DNA from: Lactuca virosa
Taxonomy: Eukaryota > Streptophyta > Magnoliopsida > Asterales > Asteraceae
Reading direction: 5' to 3'
Length of the DNA: 64,000 nt
Assembly: GCA_928212115.1 (NCBI GenBank)
Contig: CAKMRJ010005745.1
Coordinates: 220,726,855-220,790,854 of the forward strand
Part shown: one piece after another, positions 10,711 to 22,345 of the stretch
Layout: each line of letters begins with the position of its first letter
How positions within the stretch are numbered: position 1 is the stretch's first letter
Notes under the pieces: model-generated
The model's input: the letters and a program-made list of their open reading frames with translations, nothing else
Database searches by the model: none
Told to the model about the DNA's origin: nothing
Program-made: the position numbers and the translations under genes

Positions 10711-10940
10711 ACAAAAAGGGGTACAAATACAAAGTACCAGGTTTTTCATACGAAAAGGGGTACAAATACAAAGTACCAGGTTTTCATACGAAAAGGAGTA
10801 CAAATACAAAGTACCGGTTTCAGACCAAAAAGGGGTACAAATACAAAGTACCAGGTTTTTCATACAAAAAGGGTACAAATACAAAGTACCGGTTTCATAC
10901 CAAAAAGGGGTACAAATACAAAGTACCAGGTTCACACAAA
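10711..10940. repeat. 36-38 base minisatellite in solo LTR
   Basis: Six units built on GGGGTACAAATACAAAGTAC with CAGGTTTTTCATACGAAAA or GGTTTCAGACCAAAA between them. The unit length varies by one or two bases. Confidence 0.9.
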
Positions 10941-10962
10941 ATGGTTTTTATGATATTGAAAC

Positions 10963-11594
10963 TATATTTCATCTATAATTGTTAGACTTCAGCTATAATT
11001 ACTAAGTGTATATGCTAGAGTTATATAAGAATCTAGTCACAATCGACTTAGAATTGGTGGGCCCGCCTTATCTCCTGTTCCTTGTTTGGTTGTGGACCTA
11101 GGGCAGACCCATTATATTCAACGGTTTATTTAACTTAAATTTTATATAACTTGTATACGCTGGGCGATTATAGAAGGAATCTATGGGTGTTTCTAGGGTT
11201 CATTATCGCATATCATAGGAGCATTCATTTCTCACTTAACTAAGAAAATATTGGATTTTCTTTGGAAACATATTTCTATTAAAACTATATTTCATCTAAA
11301 ATTGTTAGACTTCAGCTATAATTGCTAAGTGTATATGCTAGAGTTATATAAGAATCTAGTCACAATCGACTTAGAATTGGTGGGCCCGCCTCATCTCCTA
11401 TTCCTTGTTTGGTTGTGGACCTAGGACAGACCCATTATATTCAACGGTTTATTTAACTTAAATTTTATATAACTTATATACGCTGGGCAATTATAGAAGG
11501 AATCTATGGGTCTTTCTAGGGTTCATTATCGCATAACATAGGAGCATTCATTCCACACTTAACTAAGAAAATATTGGATTTTCTGGAAATCATA
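10963..11594. repeat. 320-base tandem duplication in solo LTR
   Basis: 10963-11281 and 11283-11594 are near-identical copies, each with ATTGTTAGACTTCAGCTATA at the head and AACTAAGAAAATATTGGATT at the tail. They differ by scattered substitutions, so the duplication is not an assembly stutter. Confidence 0.85.
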
Positions 11595-11647
11595 CTTTAT
11601 CGCTTTTACAAGGAAAACGGTTTCTTCCTCAAACAAAACTCTTATGA

Positions 11648-11697
11648 ACTCACCAACTTAATTGTTGACACTTTTTCAAAACTACTTGTATTCTCAG
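11648..11697 (+). promoter_or_regulatory. LTR hairpin and acceptor box, CAAC/GTTG form
   Basis: ACTCAC is followed by CAACTTAATTGTTGAC, where CAAC pairs with GTTG. TTGAC (A at 11668) could serve as branch point and TTCTCAG/G ends at 11697, 29 bases later. This is the same layout as the AAGC/GCTT form at 7342-7384 with a different stem. Confidence 0.5.
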
Positions 11698-12420
11698 GAA
11701 ATCAGTGAAACAGGAAAATATCAGCAGTTTGAGGATGGGACGTTAAATTGTCAAACAGTTTATTTTGTCATCATAATGTAATTGATTTTGAAACATGTAA
11801 ACATATACTATGGTGTAACCTTTTCAATTATATTTATGATGGTTGTATTTACTTTGAGCACTATTATACTCGTTGTTGTGATACTTTACATGAAGTCCTC
11901 CACCCCCGGACGTTTCCGCCATCCTTGGTTTGGGGGTGTGACAAACACCGAGCGGTGTAACGTCATTCCTTGTATCACAATTATATAACATATATTAAAC
12001 AATACAAAAGAGTTTTATAACTACATACCTTTATCGATGATAGAAAGTTACTTTATTATTGTTTCCTAGTATTTATCACGTAGTGTTCGAACTATCGCAT
12101 ACGTGTTAACAGATATATGTTCCATACAAACAAAAAATATAATAGTAAAACTTCTCCTGTTCGAGAAACATTCAGCTTATCCAGTTCCTGAAAACACATG
12201 TGTTTTAAAAATACGTCAACATAAAGTTGGTGAGTCCACAGGTTTTGACTATGAGTAAAAATAGTACGTTTCCCAAGTTTGAAAAGTATAAAACATAGTT
12301 TGAAAATATCATTTTGTCTCATACTTGTTTCTAACATATAGTATATATATCCTAGGTATAATGGTTTACTTACTAAATAAGTAGTATACCTATAAGTTTC
12401 ATATACTATGAATACAAGTG

Positions 12421-12785
12421 TTTGTAATCCTATACCAACGAAGGTTGCTACGTATAAATCTTATTTCAATTCTATACGAGTAAAAACCGCTACATATAAA
12501 TCTTATTTTAATTCTATACGAGTATAAATCGCTACGTATAAATCTTATTTCAATTCTATATGAGTATAAACCGCTACATATAAATCTTATTTCAATTTTA
12601 TACGAGTATAAACCGCTACGTATAAATTTTATTTCAATTCTATACGAGTATAAACTGCTAGGTATAAATCTTATTTCAATTCTATACGAGTATAAGCCGC
12701 AATGTATAATTCTTATTTCAGTTCTATACGAGTATAAACCGCTACGTATAAATCTTATGTCAATTATATACGAGTATGTGTGCTA
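12421..12785. repeat. 42-base minisatellite
   Basis: Eight or so units of TATAAATCTTATTTCAATTC followed by TATACGAGTATAAACCGCTACG, diverged by a few substitutions each. It belongs to the minus-oriented LTR around it. Confidence 0.9.
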
Positions 12786-12803
12786 GGTATACTTGTCTAC
12801 TTA

Positions 12804-13985
12804 GGTAGCGTTTGGTAGATGGACAAGAGTGGACTGGACTAGATGGAACTGGACTGGACAGAACATAACAAACTATATGTACAGCGTTTGGTAAAAATAT
12901 GACGGAACAGAACAAAAAGATAAAAATTACGATATTATCCTTATATCAATAACCCCAAAATAATGAACATTACCATGAAACTAATAAGATTTGTCATCAA
13001 TTAATTAGATTGCGATGTGTCTATTGTTTTCTAATTAAATTAGAATATTGTCAATCAAATTAAATATTTATTCCAACAAAAAATAATATGATAAAGAGTG
13101 AAATGTATAATATAGATTGTTCCATTAAATGACAAAATTATAGAATTTTAAACAATAATTTTTGAACAAAATAGATATCAAATAGTGGACCAGTAAAATA
13201 TACAACAATATGCTCTGTTAAAAAATAATCAAATAGTGACCTGTCATTAAAACCTCAAACACAATTTCCAACTTGAACAAAAATGCCACACATTTGCAAA
13301 GCATGTTATACTTCGAAAACAAATCACAGAACCTACAACCACCCTTCCTTTTCTTCTAACTCGATTCATTTGTAAACACATAATCACCTTCTTTTAAACC
13401 ATAAATTAGTTTTAGTTTTTAGCAGTCCATCTTCCTTTACAATTGTCTACAATCTGGAATAATAAAGCGCGTGAAATGCTTTGATGTTTCTTGGAATGAA
13501 ATTGATTCACTTAGCAGGTATATCGTTCCAAATGAACTCGTAGAGAGGGTATAGCTGAAAAGAAGAAGCCCCATGAACCACGACAAAAAAGATGTAATAA
13601 TTATTTCATTATAGGAGTATAAGTGATTGCGTCATTTTTTATGACGACAGGTCGAGATGAAAGAAAAGTCATAAATAAGATCAAAGAAATATGTAGCCTA
13701 ACTGATTAGACATACAAGAGATCGATCGAGAGATGTAATAAATAAATAATTGTTCATGTTTATTATTTGCACAATGACGAGAGAGGAGGAGAGAAGAGTG
13801 GATGTTGGGGGAGATGAGGAAAGGGTAGTTTAGTCCTTGTATAGATTAATTTGTGTTGTCCAATTCGGTTCCATCCTTTTGGGTGGGACTAAATTTACAA
13901 AATTTTTGTTCCATTCATGCCAAACAGCCTATGAAATAATTTTGTTATGTCCAGTCCAGTTATGTTCTACGTACCAAACGGTACC
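12804..13985. mobile_element. PIF/Harbinger-like non-autonomous element
   Basis: Terminal inverted repeats GGTAGCGTTTGGTA (left) and, inverted at the right end, TACCAAACGGTACC; a second inverted block (TGGACTGGACTAGAT... left, GTCCAGTCCAG right) extends them. The flanks are TTA at 12801-12803 and TTA at 13986-13988, the 3-base duplication typical of PIF/Harbinger. The 1,182-base interior is AT-rich without a transposase, so it would depend on an outside transposase. Superfamily call rests on the duplication and is moderately secure; a hAT-like origin is less likely because that needs 8 bases. Confidence 0.7.
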
Positions 13986-14219
13986 TTAATGAACAAGTAA
14001 TATACCTACAAGTTCGTTGTGCCTAGAGTATAAGTGTTTGGGAAACTTATACTTAACATTCATACTTGTATATCGACAAAGTATAATGCTTCTAAAATTG
14101 TGTTACCAGGAGTCCATAACCGCAGCTGTATGACTAGTTTCAAACCTCTGGTTGATGCTACAAGTTTTGCACCTTGTGATAGGTTCCGCACGCTTCATCG
14201 ACGTCGAATAAGAATAAAA

Positions 14220-14411
14220 TGAGCAAGATCGTCACCCGCCAAATGTTGGGTTGTAGCTAGCAACCACCGGTGGGGGTGTCAACCCTTATAGATCTATACA
14301 CAACTTCCTCGTTGGAAAAATGGGCAAGTTCGTCACCCGTAAAACGTTAGGTTGTAGCTAGCAACCACGTGTGGGGTGTTAACCCACATAAATCTATACA
14401 CAACTTCCTCG
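14220..14411. repeat. Duplicated 100-base LTR block
   Basis: Two copies of a block beginning GAGCAAGATCGTCACCCG or GGGCAAGTTCGTCACCCG and ending ATCTATACACAACTTCCTCG. A related single block, with ACCTGCCGGTCTAACTGTAG, lies in element D's LTRs near 35480 and 57930. Confidence 0.75.
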
Positions 14412-14740
14412 CTCTCGCGGGATTAGCGGTTACAGGTCAGAGGATTTCCCCTAAAATTTCCAATCTTAGCTGATGAATAAAATAACTCATGTAGACTTTG
14501 TCGACCTCCTATAGTTCTAATAGTGAAAGCATATGCGTGTCTAAAACCCTAAGTTACTAGATTATGCTTTTAAACATTACTCCTAATTTCATAATACTTA
14601 GGCAGTACAACAGCTATAACTGGAAGTAAAACCAAGTTTTATCTTAACATAAAACCAATAATAATAACTCCTCTCTCATCCTCTTGCTTGTTTGGGTGTG
14701 AACCATCAAAGGGGTGACACTTGTGACACTTACTCTTAAA

Positions 14741-15944
14741 GTTTGAAGAAGATTAGGATTTCATTGTTATTTCTATATAACAATCAAGGTATGTTTTATT
14801 AACCCTATTTTATAGATTTCAAAAATAGTATATACCTTCTAGGGTTTTCTGTTTGATGTTCAAAAGTTGTATGTTCATTTACATAAAACATAGATCCAAG
14901 AATGTGGGTTGGATGCATACATAGGATTTCTTTGTTATGCTTAAAACCCATCATTAGATTGGTAGATCTGTATGGTTACCTATGTTCATTGAGTATGTGT
15001 TAGCTATGTATCTTTATGTATATTGTGGTGTTGTGCTATAGTGATGTGCTACATCTTGTATATATCCTTATATGATAGGGTGTTGTAGTAGTGGTATATT
15101 GGTTATCATCTAATTGAGTGCCTTAGGGTTTGTATGTAGTCATGTAGGATAGCCTGAGAACACTTGATCTAGGCTTTATTGCTTATTCCTTGTTTAGTTT
15201 TGGCTCTAGAGTAGGATCATCTATTCGGGTGGCTATCTCACCTCTGGTTACTTATGGTTATGCATTTCATGGATGTTAGCTGGTGGCGAGACAGTGTACT
15301 GTGAGATGACTAGTAGGCGGTAGTGAACTGTATGATTGATGTTTGACTATATTTTGTGCCTACTTGATCCTTGATTATTTATATGTCGACATATGGTGGT
15401 AGTGGGTTGAGGCGGTCATGCTTGGTGCAGAAGCCACCAAACCTAGGAGCAAGCCAGAAATAACATGTGGGTCCGAAAGGCAATCCAAACATATGATGTG
15501 GGCTCTGGAGCTAACCAGACATAAGTTGTGGGCCCAAGAGGCAAACCAGACTTATGTTGTAGGCTCGGCAGCAAGCCAGACATGATTTGTGGGCCAATAG
15601 GCAAGCCAGACTCATTCTAAGGACTTAAGGGTAATCCAGTATGTTAGTTGTTGACCTAGTATGCATGTTGTTATATGTTTGTGTGATGGTATTTTGGGGG
15701 TTCCCACTAAGCTTTGTGCTTACCCAGTTGTTTATGTTTTTTAGGTTTTATCAATGATCGTGGGAAGGCAAAGGCGAGGCTGTACACACTTATCAGCATC
15801 ATTGAGGATTCCACGTTTCCTACATTACTCTGATTTTCAATAAATGTATTTTGGAATAAACGGTTTTCTTAATAATGTATTTATAATTGGGAGGTTTTAC
15901 CTTAACAAAAAGAAACTTTTTGGTTGTGAAAATGGGACGTTACA
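14741..15944 (+). mobile_element. Truncated gypsy LTR
   Basis: The right end GGGACGTTACA at 15944 and the landmarks inside match the plus-oriented LTRs: a donor-like AAG/GTATGT at 14786-14794, a minisatellite (15418-15640), and the box CCCACTAAGCTTTGTGCTTAC with TTAG/G at 15744, exactly 22 bases after the presumed branch A at 15722. No left terminus TGTAAC was found, so the start is unknown and the coordinate is a guess. Confidence 0.55.
15418..15640. repeat. LTR minisatellite, GCAAGCCAGAC unit
   Basis: Five to six imperfect units of about 40-45 bases containing AGCAAGCCAGACATGA and TGTGGGCC. As in the other LTRs it ends shortly before the ACTCAC-like box. Confidence 0.75.
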
Positions 15945-16681
15945 AGTTTAGAATATGCTCAAGTCAAGATGGATATTGTTATATATGACTCGAGCATTTG
16001 GAACATTTGGAGCACTTAGAACTCAATCGAGAACTTGAGGTTCATGGAGCATATGACAAAGGAACGAATCATTTGAGACGGTTTTGGATCATCTAACAAA
16101 GGAACGGATCAAGTGCCAAAGGAAAGGATCATCTAAAAGGGGGTTTGGAGCAACTTGGAGCAACATGGAGCAACATAGTCCAACACTTTGCGTCATGAAC
16201 CTGTCGAGCCATGAAGATGTGGAGCCATGAAGATGTTGAGCCACGTGAAGATATTGAGCCAAGTAAAGATGTTGAGCCAAGTGAAGATGTTGGACCACCA
16301 TGAAGAAGTTGCACCACCTTTGGGAGATGTTGAGCCAAGCATGAAGGATGTTGCACCATACTTGTACAAGATGGGCCAACATCGTACATGTTGCGCCATG
16401 TTGGTGAAAGATGTGCCATCTTGGTTTCTTGATGATCCATGATATCCCTGATGAGCCACGTATGTTATGACGTCCTCTATGAGGCTCAGAAGTTGGTGAT
16501 GCTCGAAGAATACACCATGTTGTGCCACCATGATGGATGGTGGGCCACTAGTGTTCATGTCATACCACAATGGCTCAAGGTGCTCCATCATGTGTATTGT
16601 TGATGCTCATGGGGTTGTACGACATGGAAGAATGTTCCAGAAGATGTTGTATAGCATAATATGATTGGTTGTCACCTTTCA
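15945..16681. repeat. Unassigned stretch with 18-base tandem repeats
   Basis: From about 16130 to 16440 short repeats dominate: GGAGCAACAT, then five copies of an 18-base unit GAAGATGTTGAGCCAAGT (about 16206-16300). Open frames here on both strands are repeat artefacts. No element family was recognised; it may be flank into which the LTRs on both sides inserted. Confidence 0.5.
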
Positions 16682-18200
16682 TGTAACATCCCAATCTTTA
16701 GGTATGAAGTTTCAAGCTTTATATATATGTTTTCCTAAGGCATCTCTACGAGTTGGGGGGACCCAACTCGTCGTGTCGAAACCAAGAACGGGCCGCGTCT
16801 TTTTGAAGACCAACTCGACGAGTTGTAGAGGTCCAACTCGACGAGTTGGACGTGGTTTGGGAAACCTTAATTTAGGGGTTTTACACCCTATATAACCTCC
16901 TTAAGTCTTTGAGGCTGATCTTTTAGCAGCCTCCAAACCCTAATATCGACCTTGTGAACCCTACTCACCCCTCTCCTCTCATATTGTGAGTTAGTGTGCC
17001 ATTTTGAAGCAAAAGAAGGAGAATATTATGAGGAGGAGGCAAGGATCTAGCAAACAAAGCCTTTAACCTTCAGTTTGGCACTCTTGTGGACTGTTGTAAG
17101 TATTCAAGATCCGATTTTTATCTATATATGTAACTAGATCTTGATTTTTGCCCCTTTTTCCTCCTTATTCTTGGTTGTTGCATGCATGGACTTCATAAAG
17201 TTTTCAACTTTATGAATCTCCAGGGCAAGATGGCCTCATAGTGGGTTAGATCTGGCTTTTTGTCAAGCTTTGATGCCATGCATGGATTTTAGGGAATATT
17301 TCCCCTTTTTGGCCTATTTTGCCTCCAAGACATGCATTGGACATTCATGTCTATAAAACATCAACCTTTGGGACGTTTTGAGGTTAGAACCTCTTCTGGA
17401 AAGGATGGGTTCCAGATATCTAGGGTTTTGGGCTTAATGGTTAAGCCTTTGAGTTTACAGGCCTTGAATAAGAGCTTTTGAGCAATTAGAGTGGTTCCAA
17501 AGGATAAAGTTTGAAACTTTATCCTTTTAGACACATTTCGAGTTCAGATCTGAGCCTTAGAGTCCCTGGAATCGAAGAATCATCCGAATGTGTTAAGTAG
17601 GGGAAAAAACTTGACGAGTTGTCTAGCCAACTCAGTGAGTTGGCTAGGGTTTTCCACGATTTTCTGAATACAGAAGGAACTCGATGAGTTGCTAGGTTAA
17701 CTCGATGAGTTGGGTCAACATGAACTGTTGACTTTGACTTTGACCATGGTTGACCAAGTTTGACTTTTAAGGGTATTTTGGGTATTTTGGCATTTTGGGA
17801 TTTTGATGGTTGGTGGTCACTTGGATGGATAGATATTGGTTGGGGCTGAGATTCATAGTCGGGACCTCATGGGCTATGGATCAGACCGAAAAGTGAGTTT
17901 TTCTCACTGTACCCAAGGGTCAAAGGCACCAAAGGTCAGCCCTTTGGATTGTTATATTTGTTATCATATGATTATATGTGTAGTGATCTGTTAGATCGGT
18001 ATCCTGGTAGATAGGATGTTTCTATACTGTTATGATATGTTGGATCGATATCTTGGTAGATAGGATAAGGTTATTATGCTTAGTGATCGGTAAGATCTGT
18101 TTGACTGGCTGTAGACTGTTATATGATTATTTGTTATATGTGCACATGTTTGATTGGTGGCTGAGGCTTTTCTACTTTGTGCGTAAGCCAACAGGCCTGG

Positions 18201-18434
18201 GGTATTCCAACCCGATGGTTGAGGACCCATAGTATGTTGGCATTCCAACCCGATGGTTGAGGGACTGGGGTATTCCAACCTGATGGTTGAGGACCCATAA
18301 TATGTTGGCATTCCAACCCGATGGTTGAGGGCATGGGGTATTCCAACCCGATGGTTGAGGACCCATAGTACGTTGGCATTCCAACCCGATGGTTGAGGGC
18401 CTGGGGTATTCCAACCCGATGGTTGAGGACCCAT
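18201..18434. repeat. 68-base minisatellite in LTR B
   Basis: Units start at 18201, 18269, 18337 and 18405. Each holds two copies of ATTCCAACCCGATGGTTGAG separated by a GACCCATA.TATGTTGG spacer, so the true module is a 34-base half unit that was paired before amplification. Confidence 0.9.
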
Positions 18435-18486
18435 AATACGCTGTTCTGTACATGTGCTATTTTTTGCGTGCTGCTACTTTAGGGGA

Positions 18487-18529
18487 ACTCACTAAGCTTC
18501 GTGCTTACAGTTTTGGTTTATGGTTTCAG
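18487..18529 (+). promoter_or_regulatory. LTR B hairpin and acceptor box
   Basis: ACTCAC at 18487-18492, TAAGCTTCGTGCTTAC with AAGC/GCTT pairing, branch-like A at 18507 and GGTTTCAG/G ending at 18529, 22 bases later. The acceptor lies 227 bases before the LTR end. Confidence 0.5.
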
Positions 18530-18759
18530 GTACTTCAGTAGATCGTGGCAAGGTTAAGGCATGATCGTACATATCCTCGTGTTTTGGGGACTTATGATTT
18601 CTGGGATGCTCTAATAATGAAAATGTTTTGAAAACTCTGTTCTAAATTACTCTGATTTTAAATAATGTTTTGGACACAATGGTTTTGTAAACACTTTTTA
18701 GAGAAAGGGTTGCTTTGAAAAAGTTTAAATTTTATTGAAATTTTATGAATGTTACAAGT

Positions 18760-18772
18760 TGGTATCAGAACC
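18760..18772 (+). other. Primer-binding site, element B
   Basis: TGGTATCAGAACC three bases after the LTR matches the complement of the initiator tRNA-Met 3' end except for one base (A for G at position 11). A 12-base stem (18771-18782 with 18814-18825) overlaps its end. Confidence 0.8.
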
Positions 18773-20652
18773 TTGGTTTGAGTGAATTGGAGGAACACTC
18801 GTGTGAATCCAGTCTCAAATTAAGGAAAAAAGTTTTGAAACAATTTTCAAATGGTTTTCAAAATAAACAAGAAGGATGCGATGTGTACGATCAGCCAGAG
18901 CCAGTAAATTGACCCCAAATTACCACACAGTTATTTGAGATTATGTTGTGTTATGATAGAACAACATGCTAGTAATAGGCTAGGGATCTTCACGAATTGC
19001 ATGGTAGAATTTCCTGATTATATGATGCCTTAGTTCCTATAGGGTTCTCTTGTTTGGATGTTGTGTGACTCTTTCGCGTGTGAACTGACTATTGGGTGAA
19101 TACACTAAGTCACAGGCTACATGGTTTAAATGATCTTAGGATGAGGGGTTTGGTCCTGTTCGCAGCTCTTGTCTGAGTCCTAACCGTTGTGGGATTGAAT
19201 CTTTTAGCCTAAGGTTTTTTAAACTATAGGGCATGTGATTGTATTCATGTGATACCCATCTAGCACCAATGGAGGGTCGTGTGATAATTAGTGGTATGGT
19301 GACTCATGTGGGGTCCGTCGGCCAGTCGCATTGTTGGGTGATGGACAGTAGCTTCCTCAGAGTGGGTGCAGTGTATAGCGGGACAGCGCAAGGAATGATT
19401 AGCCACTCTTGGAAGAGTAAGATCAGGACGAAGGTGCACCGAGATGTTGGAGATGGAGATCGAGAGTCTCACATGAGGATCTGTTTGATTGTAGTGTGTT
19501 TTAGTCGGCTTCTCTGCATGAATTTGACCCTATTGTGTAGCTCTCGTTTGAGTCTTAACCATTGTAGGGATGAGTATGTTACTCGAAGGATTATCTGAGC
19601 TTGTTTTCATGTGATTGTATTCATGAGATAGCTAATTGACATTGTGAGGAGTTCTTCAGAAACTGATGGCGGAGAAGTGTGGAATCCTAGGATAGCCTAG
19701 GGAGTATTTTAGTGCGATTGTTTCGCGGTTGAGCAGGTTTCAGAAATATTTTATGACTAGTTTTTAGAGGAACCGAGATAATCCTTGAGGAAAGTATGGA
19801 TGGGTGTGGAAGGTAGTATTGGACCCGTACTACTGAAAGCACAGGATCCATACTCGAATCAAGGAAAATCTCGGGGATTGTAAGGGCTGGTAAGGGTAGA
19901 TAGCATGGTTGGATACCATGGTTCGTGGCAGTGGGTCGGTTCCTATCAATCTTTTGGTTGTGGATGTTTAGTCATGGGGATGGGCCTCGTATGTGTTGTG
20001 GGACTAGTGACATTATGGATTTGGGTTGTTTGGTGCAGGCCTAGTGAGTTTTTGTTTGAGGCTTCAGGTTTTGCTCGAGGCCAGGAATACGAGTCGCGAG
20101 ACTCAGGAAGGGAGCGATGATTACGATCGGCTTGGGTTTTGCAGCTAGAAGTGGAATGGTTGAGTGATGGATTGGAATTTCGTTATCCATGGAAAGGGTT
20201 ATACCCTTCCAGTTTTCCGAGTTTGAAGGAGTGAGCAGGCTTGTGACCTCCAGGGTCAGGTTGTATCTTCAGCTCGGGGTCAGTGGTCGCAGTGGTTGGC
20301 GACAGTATGTCAGTGCCAGTGTGCACAGGTGGATCGATGTGGCATGAGTATCCTGTGATACAAGCACGGGCCCATATTCTCGGGAAATGGGAAGGCCAGG
20401 TGTTGGATTGTCGATAGGATTGCAAGCAAGGAAGGTATGCTTGGATCGTAGATCGGTAGCTACCTATGCTTTGTAAGTGGCTATAAGTGGGGATTTCAGA
20501 GGTTTTCAGTTGGAATTCGGGCTTCTCTTGGGATTTTTTCGGTCCGTATCTGGAGGACTTTTCTGCGTATCTTATTCCATGGTCTAGTATGGTTGTATCT
20601 GGTTGGGCTGCTTGGGTTACGTTTTTGCTTCACCACCAGTGGGTGGTGGTTC
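18773..20652 (+). other. Internal region of element B, no gag or pol
   Basis: The leader is alignable by eye with the leader of element A (for example TAACCATTGTAGGGATGAGT at about 19555 and TAACCATTGTATGGATGAGT at 30687; CCCGTACTACTGAAAGCA in both). In A a gag gene follows within 100 bases; in B the sequence goes on without any coding region, to the insertion of A at 20653. B is therefore a gag-less derivative of the same lineage. Open frames of 60-119 codons here show no family features. Confidence 0.65.
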
Positions 20653-22104
20653 TGTAACACCCGGAATCTAGAACGATAATCAAGGAACGGTAACCTTCAT
20701 TTTAAGAGGACAACTCGCCGAGTTGTAGGGGAAGAACTCAACGAGTAGGAATCATTTGGCACACAGGAGTTTAGAAACCAACTCGACGAGTTGGGGGGGA
20801 CCAACTCGACGAGTTGAACTGGGTTTGGGAAACCCTAAATACGAGATTTGCACCCTATTTAAACAACTTAACTCTAGGGTTTTGGCCTCATTTCCAGCCT
20901 CCAAGTTCCTAAACCCTAGCCTCGAAACCCTAATGCATTTTTGAGAGTTTTAGAGCTAAACTTGTGCATTCCTGGTGATTTGAAGAAAGAGGAGCTTGAA
21001 GAAGGAGCAAGAACGTGTGGGAGGAGAGTAGATCCAGAAGTTGGACTTCATTTTTGAATCATATGAGGTATAAAGCTTCAACCTTTCCATGGCAAGCTTA
21101 GATCTAGTTTTAGGATGTTTTTCTTCATATTTTGGCCCAAGTTGGTTGATGGTTGGGACTTGGACGTCTTATGTTGGCTAACCTTTCAGATCTTGGGTGT
21201 TGAAGGGACTTCATGGCATAAAGGTGCCAACTTTATGGCCATGGAATTCCCATGAAACTTCTAGACATTCTTTTAGATCATTTAAGCCCTAATGGGTCAT
21301 GCATGCAAGTAAAGATGAGAGCTTTACGTGACTTAACTGTCCTTAGAGTCCAGATCTATGACCTCATTGTCTATCTTGAAGAGTTGGTGGTTTTTGGATT
21401 AAGATTTAAGGCCTTTAGGATTAGGGTTTGAGCTAAATCTCATTAGAGTGGGTATTAATGGGTAAAGTTGGAAACTTTACCCTTCTAGACGTGTTTTCAG
21501 CTTAGATCCAGAAGATATGGCCTTGGGCTTGATGAATAAGGGCTTAATGCATTGAGTGGGTTGGACAGACTGAGGAACTCGACGAGTCCATAGAGGAACT
21601 CGACGAGTTGGTTTGGGATTTGCCCGATCCTGATGAAAAAGGAGGCAACTCGTCGAGTTGCTGGGAAACTCGACAAGTTGGGTCGGGATTTCACGAGTTT
21701 GTGGATAATGAAGAACTCGACGAGTTTGGGGAAAACTCGACGAGTTGATTCGAGATATCACGTTCCATGACTTGTGGAAACTCGCCGAGTTGAAGGATGA
21801 CTCGACGAGTTGAGTCAACTCAGGCGTTGACTTTGACTTTGATTGGAATCTTGACTTTGACCTTGACTTTGACTTTGACCAAGGTTGATCCTTGAGGGGT
21901 TACGAAGTATAGACTGGTTACTAAGGGTTGTGATATGCAGGGGTTTGAGTAGAGCTGATCGCGGGACAGAGACGTTCAACTATCATCCGACACTTGAGGT
22001 GAGTCTCCTCACTATTTGCATGGGTCTAAGGCACCAATGTCAGCCCATTTAGTTTATGAATAGTAGGAAGACTCGGGGGTTAGCCCTTGGCATTATTTAT
22101 GATT

Positions 22105-22345
22105 GTATGTATTCCAGACTACGGTTCGATGTCGGGCGGTGCCCGAGGAATGTTTATATGTATGTTTTTGGATTACGGTCTGATGTCGGGCTATACCTGA
22201 GGAATGTTTGTATGGTTGATTTCTTCATGATTCTTGCATGTGTCCGTAGCTGTATGTTTCCGGATTACGGTCCGATGTCGGGCGATGCCCGAGGAATGTT
22301 TGTATGCTTTCCGGATTATGGTCCGATGTCGGGCGATGCCTGAGG
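22105..22345. repeat. LTR A minisatellite
   Basis: About four units of GGATTACGGTCCGATGTCGG followed by GCGATGCCCGAGGAATGTTT, irregularly spaced. The paired 3' LTR has the same array at 34385-34635 with its own substitutions. Confidence 0.85.

Larger units (their letters stand above)
8193..11943 (+). mobile_element. Long gypsy solo LTR with TSD AACAC
   Basis: The segment begins TGTGACAACCGTC and ends GGGGGTGTGACA, with perfect duplications AACAC at 8188-8192 and 11944-11948. Start and end match the LTR family of element D (TGTGACAACTGTC start, GGGGGTGTGATA end). There is no internal region, so it is a solo LTR, 3,751 bases long because of internal tandem growth (8532-8825, 10711-10940 and a 320-base duplication). 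A perfect splice-donor-like AAG/GTGAGT lies at 9875-9883, and the hairpin-acceptor box at 11648-11697. Clustered TTGAC words on the minus strand (GTCAA) open the LTR at 8202-8255. Confidence 0.88.
8164..14740 (-). mobile_element. Gypsy LTR fragment, minus orientation, split by insertions
   Basis: TGTCACACCCCAGCCGGCGG at 8164 is the minus-strand end of an LTR of the type that ends GGGGTGTGACA. The sequence breaks at 8192 and resumes at 11944, the two pieces joined by the AACAC duplication around the solo LTR. Downstream it keeps LTR landmarks on the minus strand: the hairpin-acceptor box at about 12188-12236, a 42-base minisatellite and a duplicated block at 14220-14410 related to 35470-35560. 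It is further interrupted by the element at 12804-13985. Its other end is not certain; 14740 is an estimate. Confidence 0.55.
16682..18756 (+). mobile_element. 5' LTR of gypsy element B
   Basis: Begins TGTAACATCCC and ends ATGTTACA, followed three bases later by a primer-binding site, so it is a 5' LTR (2,075 bases). Landmarks: TATATAA at 16889-16895; donor-like GTAAGT at 17096; ACTCGACGAGT-type palindromes at 16760-16850 and 17612-17715; tandem TTGAC words at 17727-17764; a 68-base minisatellite at 18201-18434; the hairpin-acceptor box at 18487-18529. It belongs to the outermost layer of the right-hand nest. Confidence 0.8.

Noticed and set aside
16089..16591. Frames of 97-132 codons on the minus strand
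   Set aside because: Produced by 18-21 base tandem repeats; low complexity and mutually overlapping.
18201..18434. Regular repeats resembling a CRISPR array
   Set aside because: The units are adjacent without unique spacers, in an LTR of a plant nuclear element; it is a minisatellite.
18030..18453. Frames rich in GSSTIGLEYP and PQPSGWN
   Set aside because: The same 68-base minisatellite read in different frames.
22056..22343. Frame of 95 codons with repeated DYGPMSGDA
   Set aside because: Minisatellite of LTR A; the homologous 3' LTR frame differs by frameshifts.
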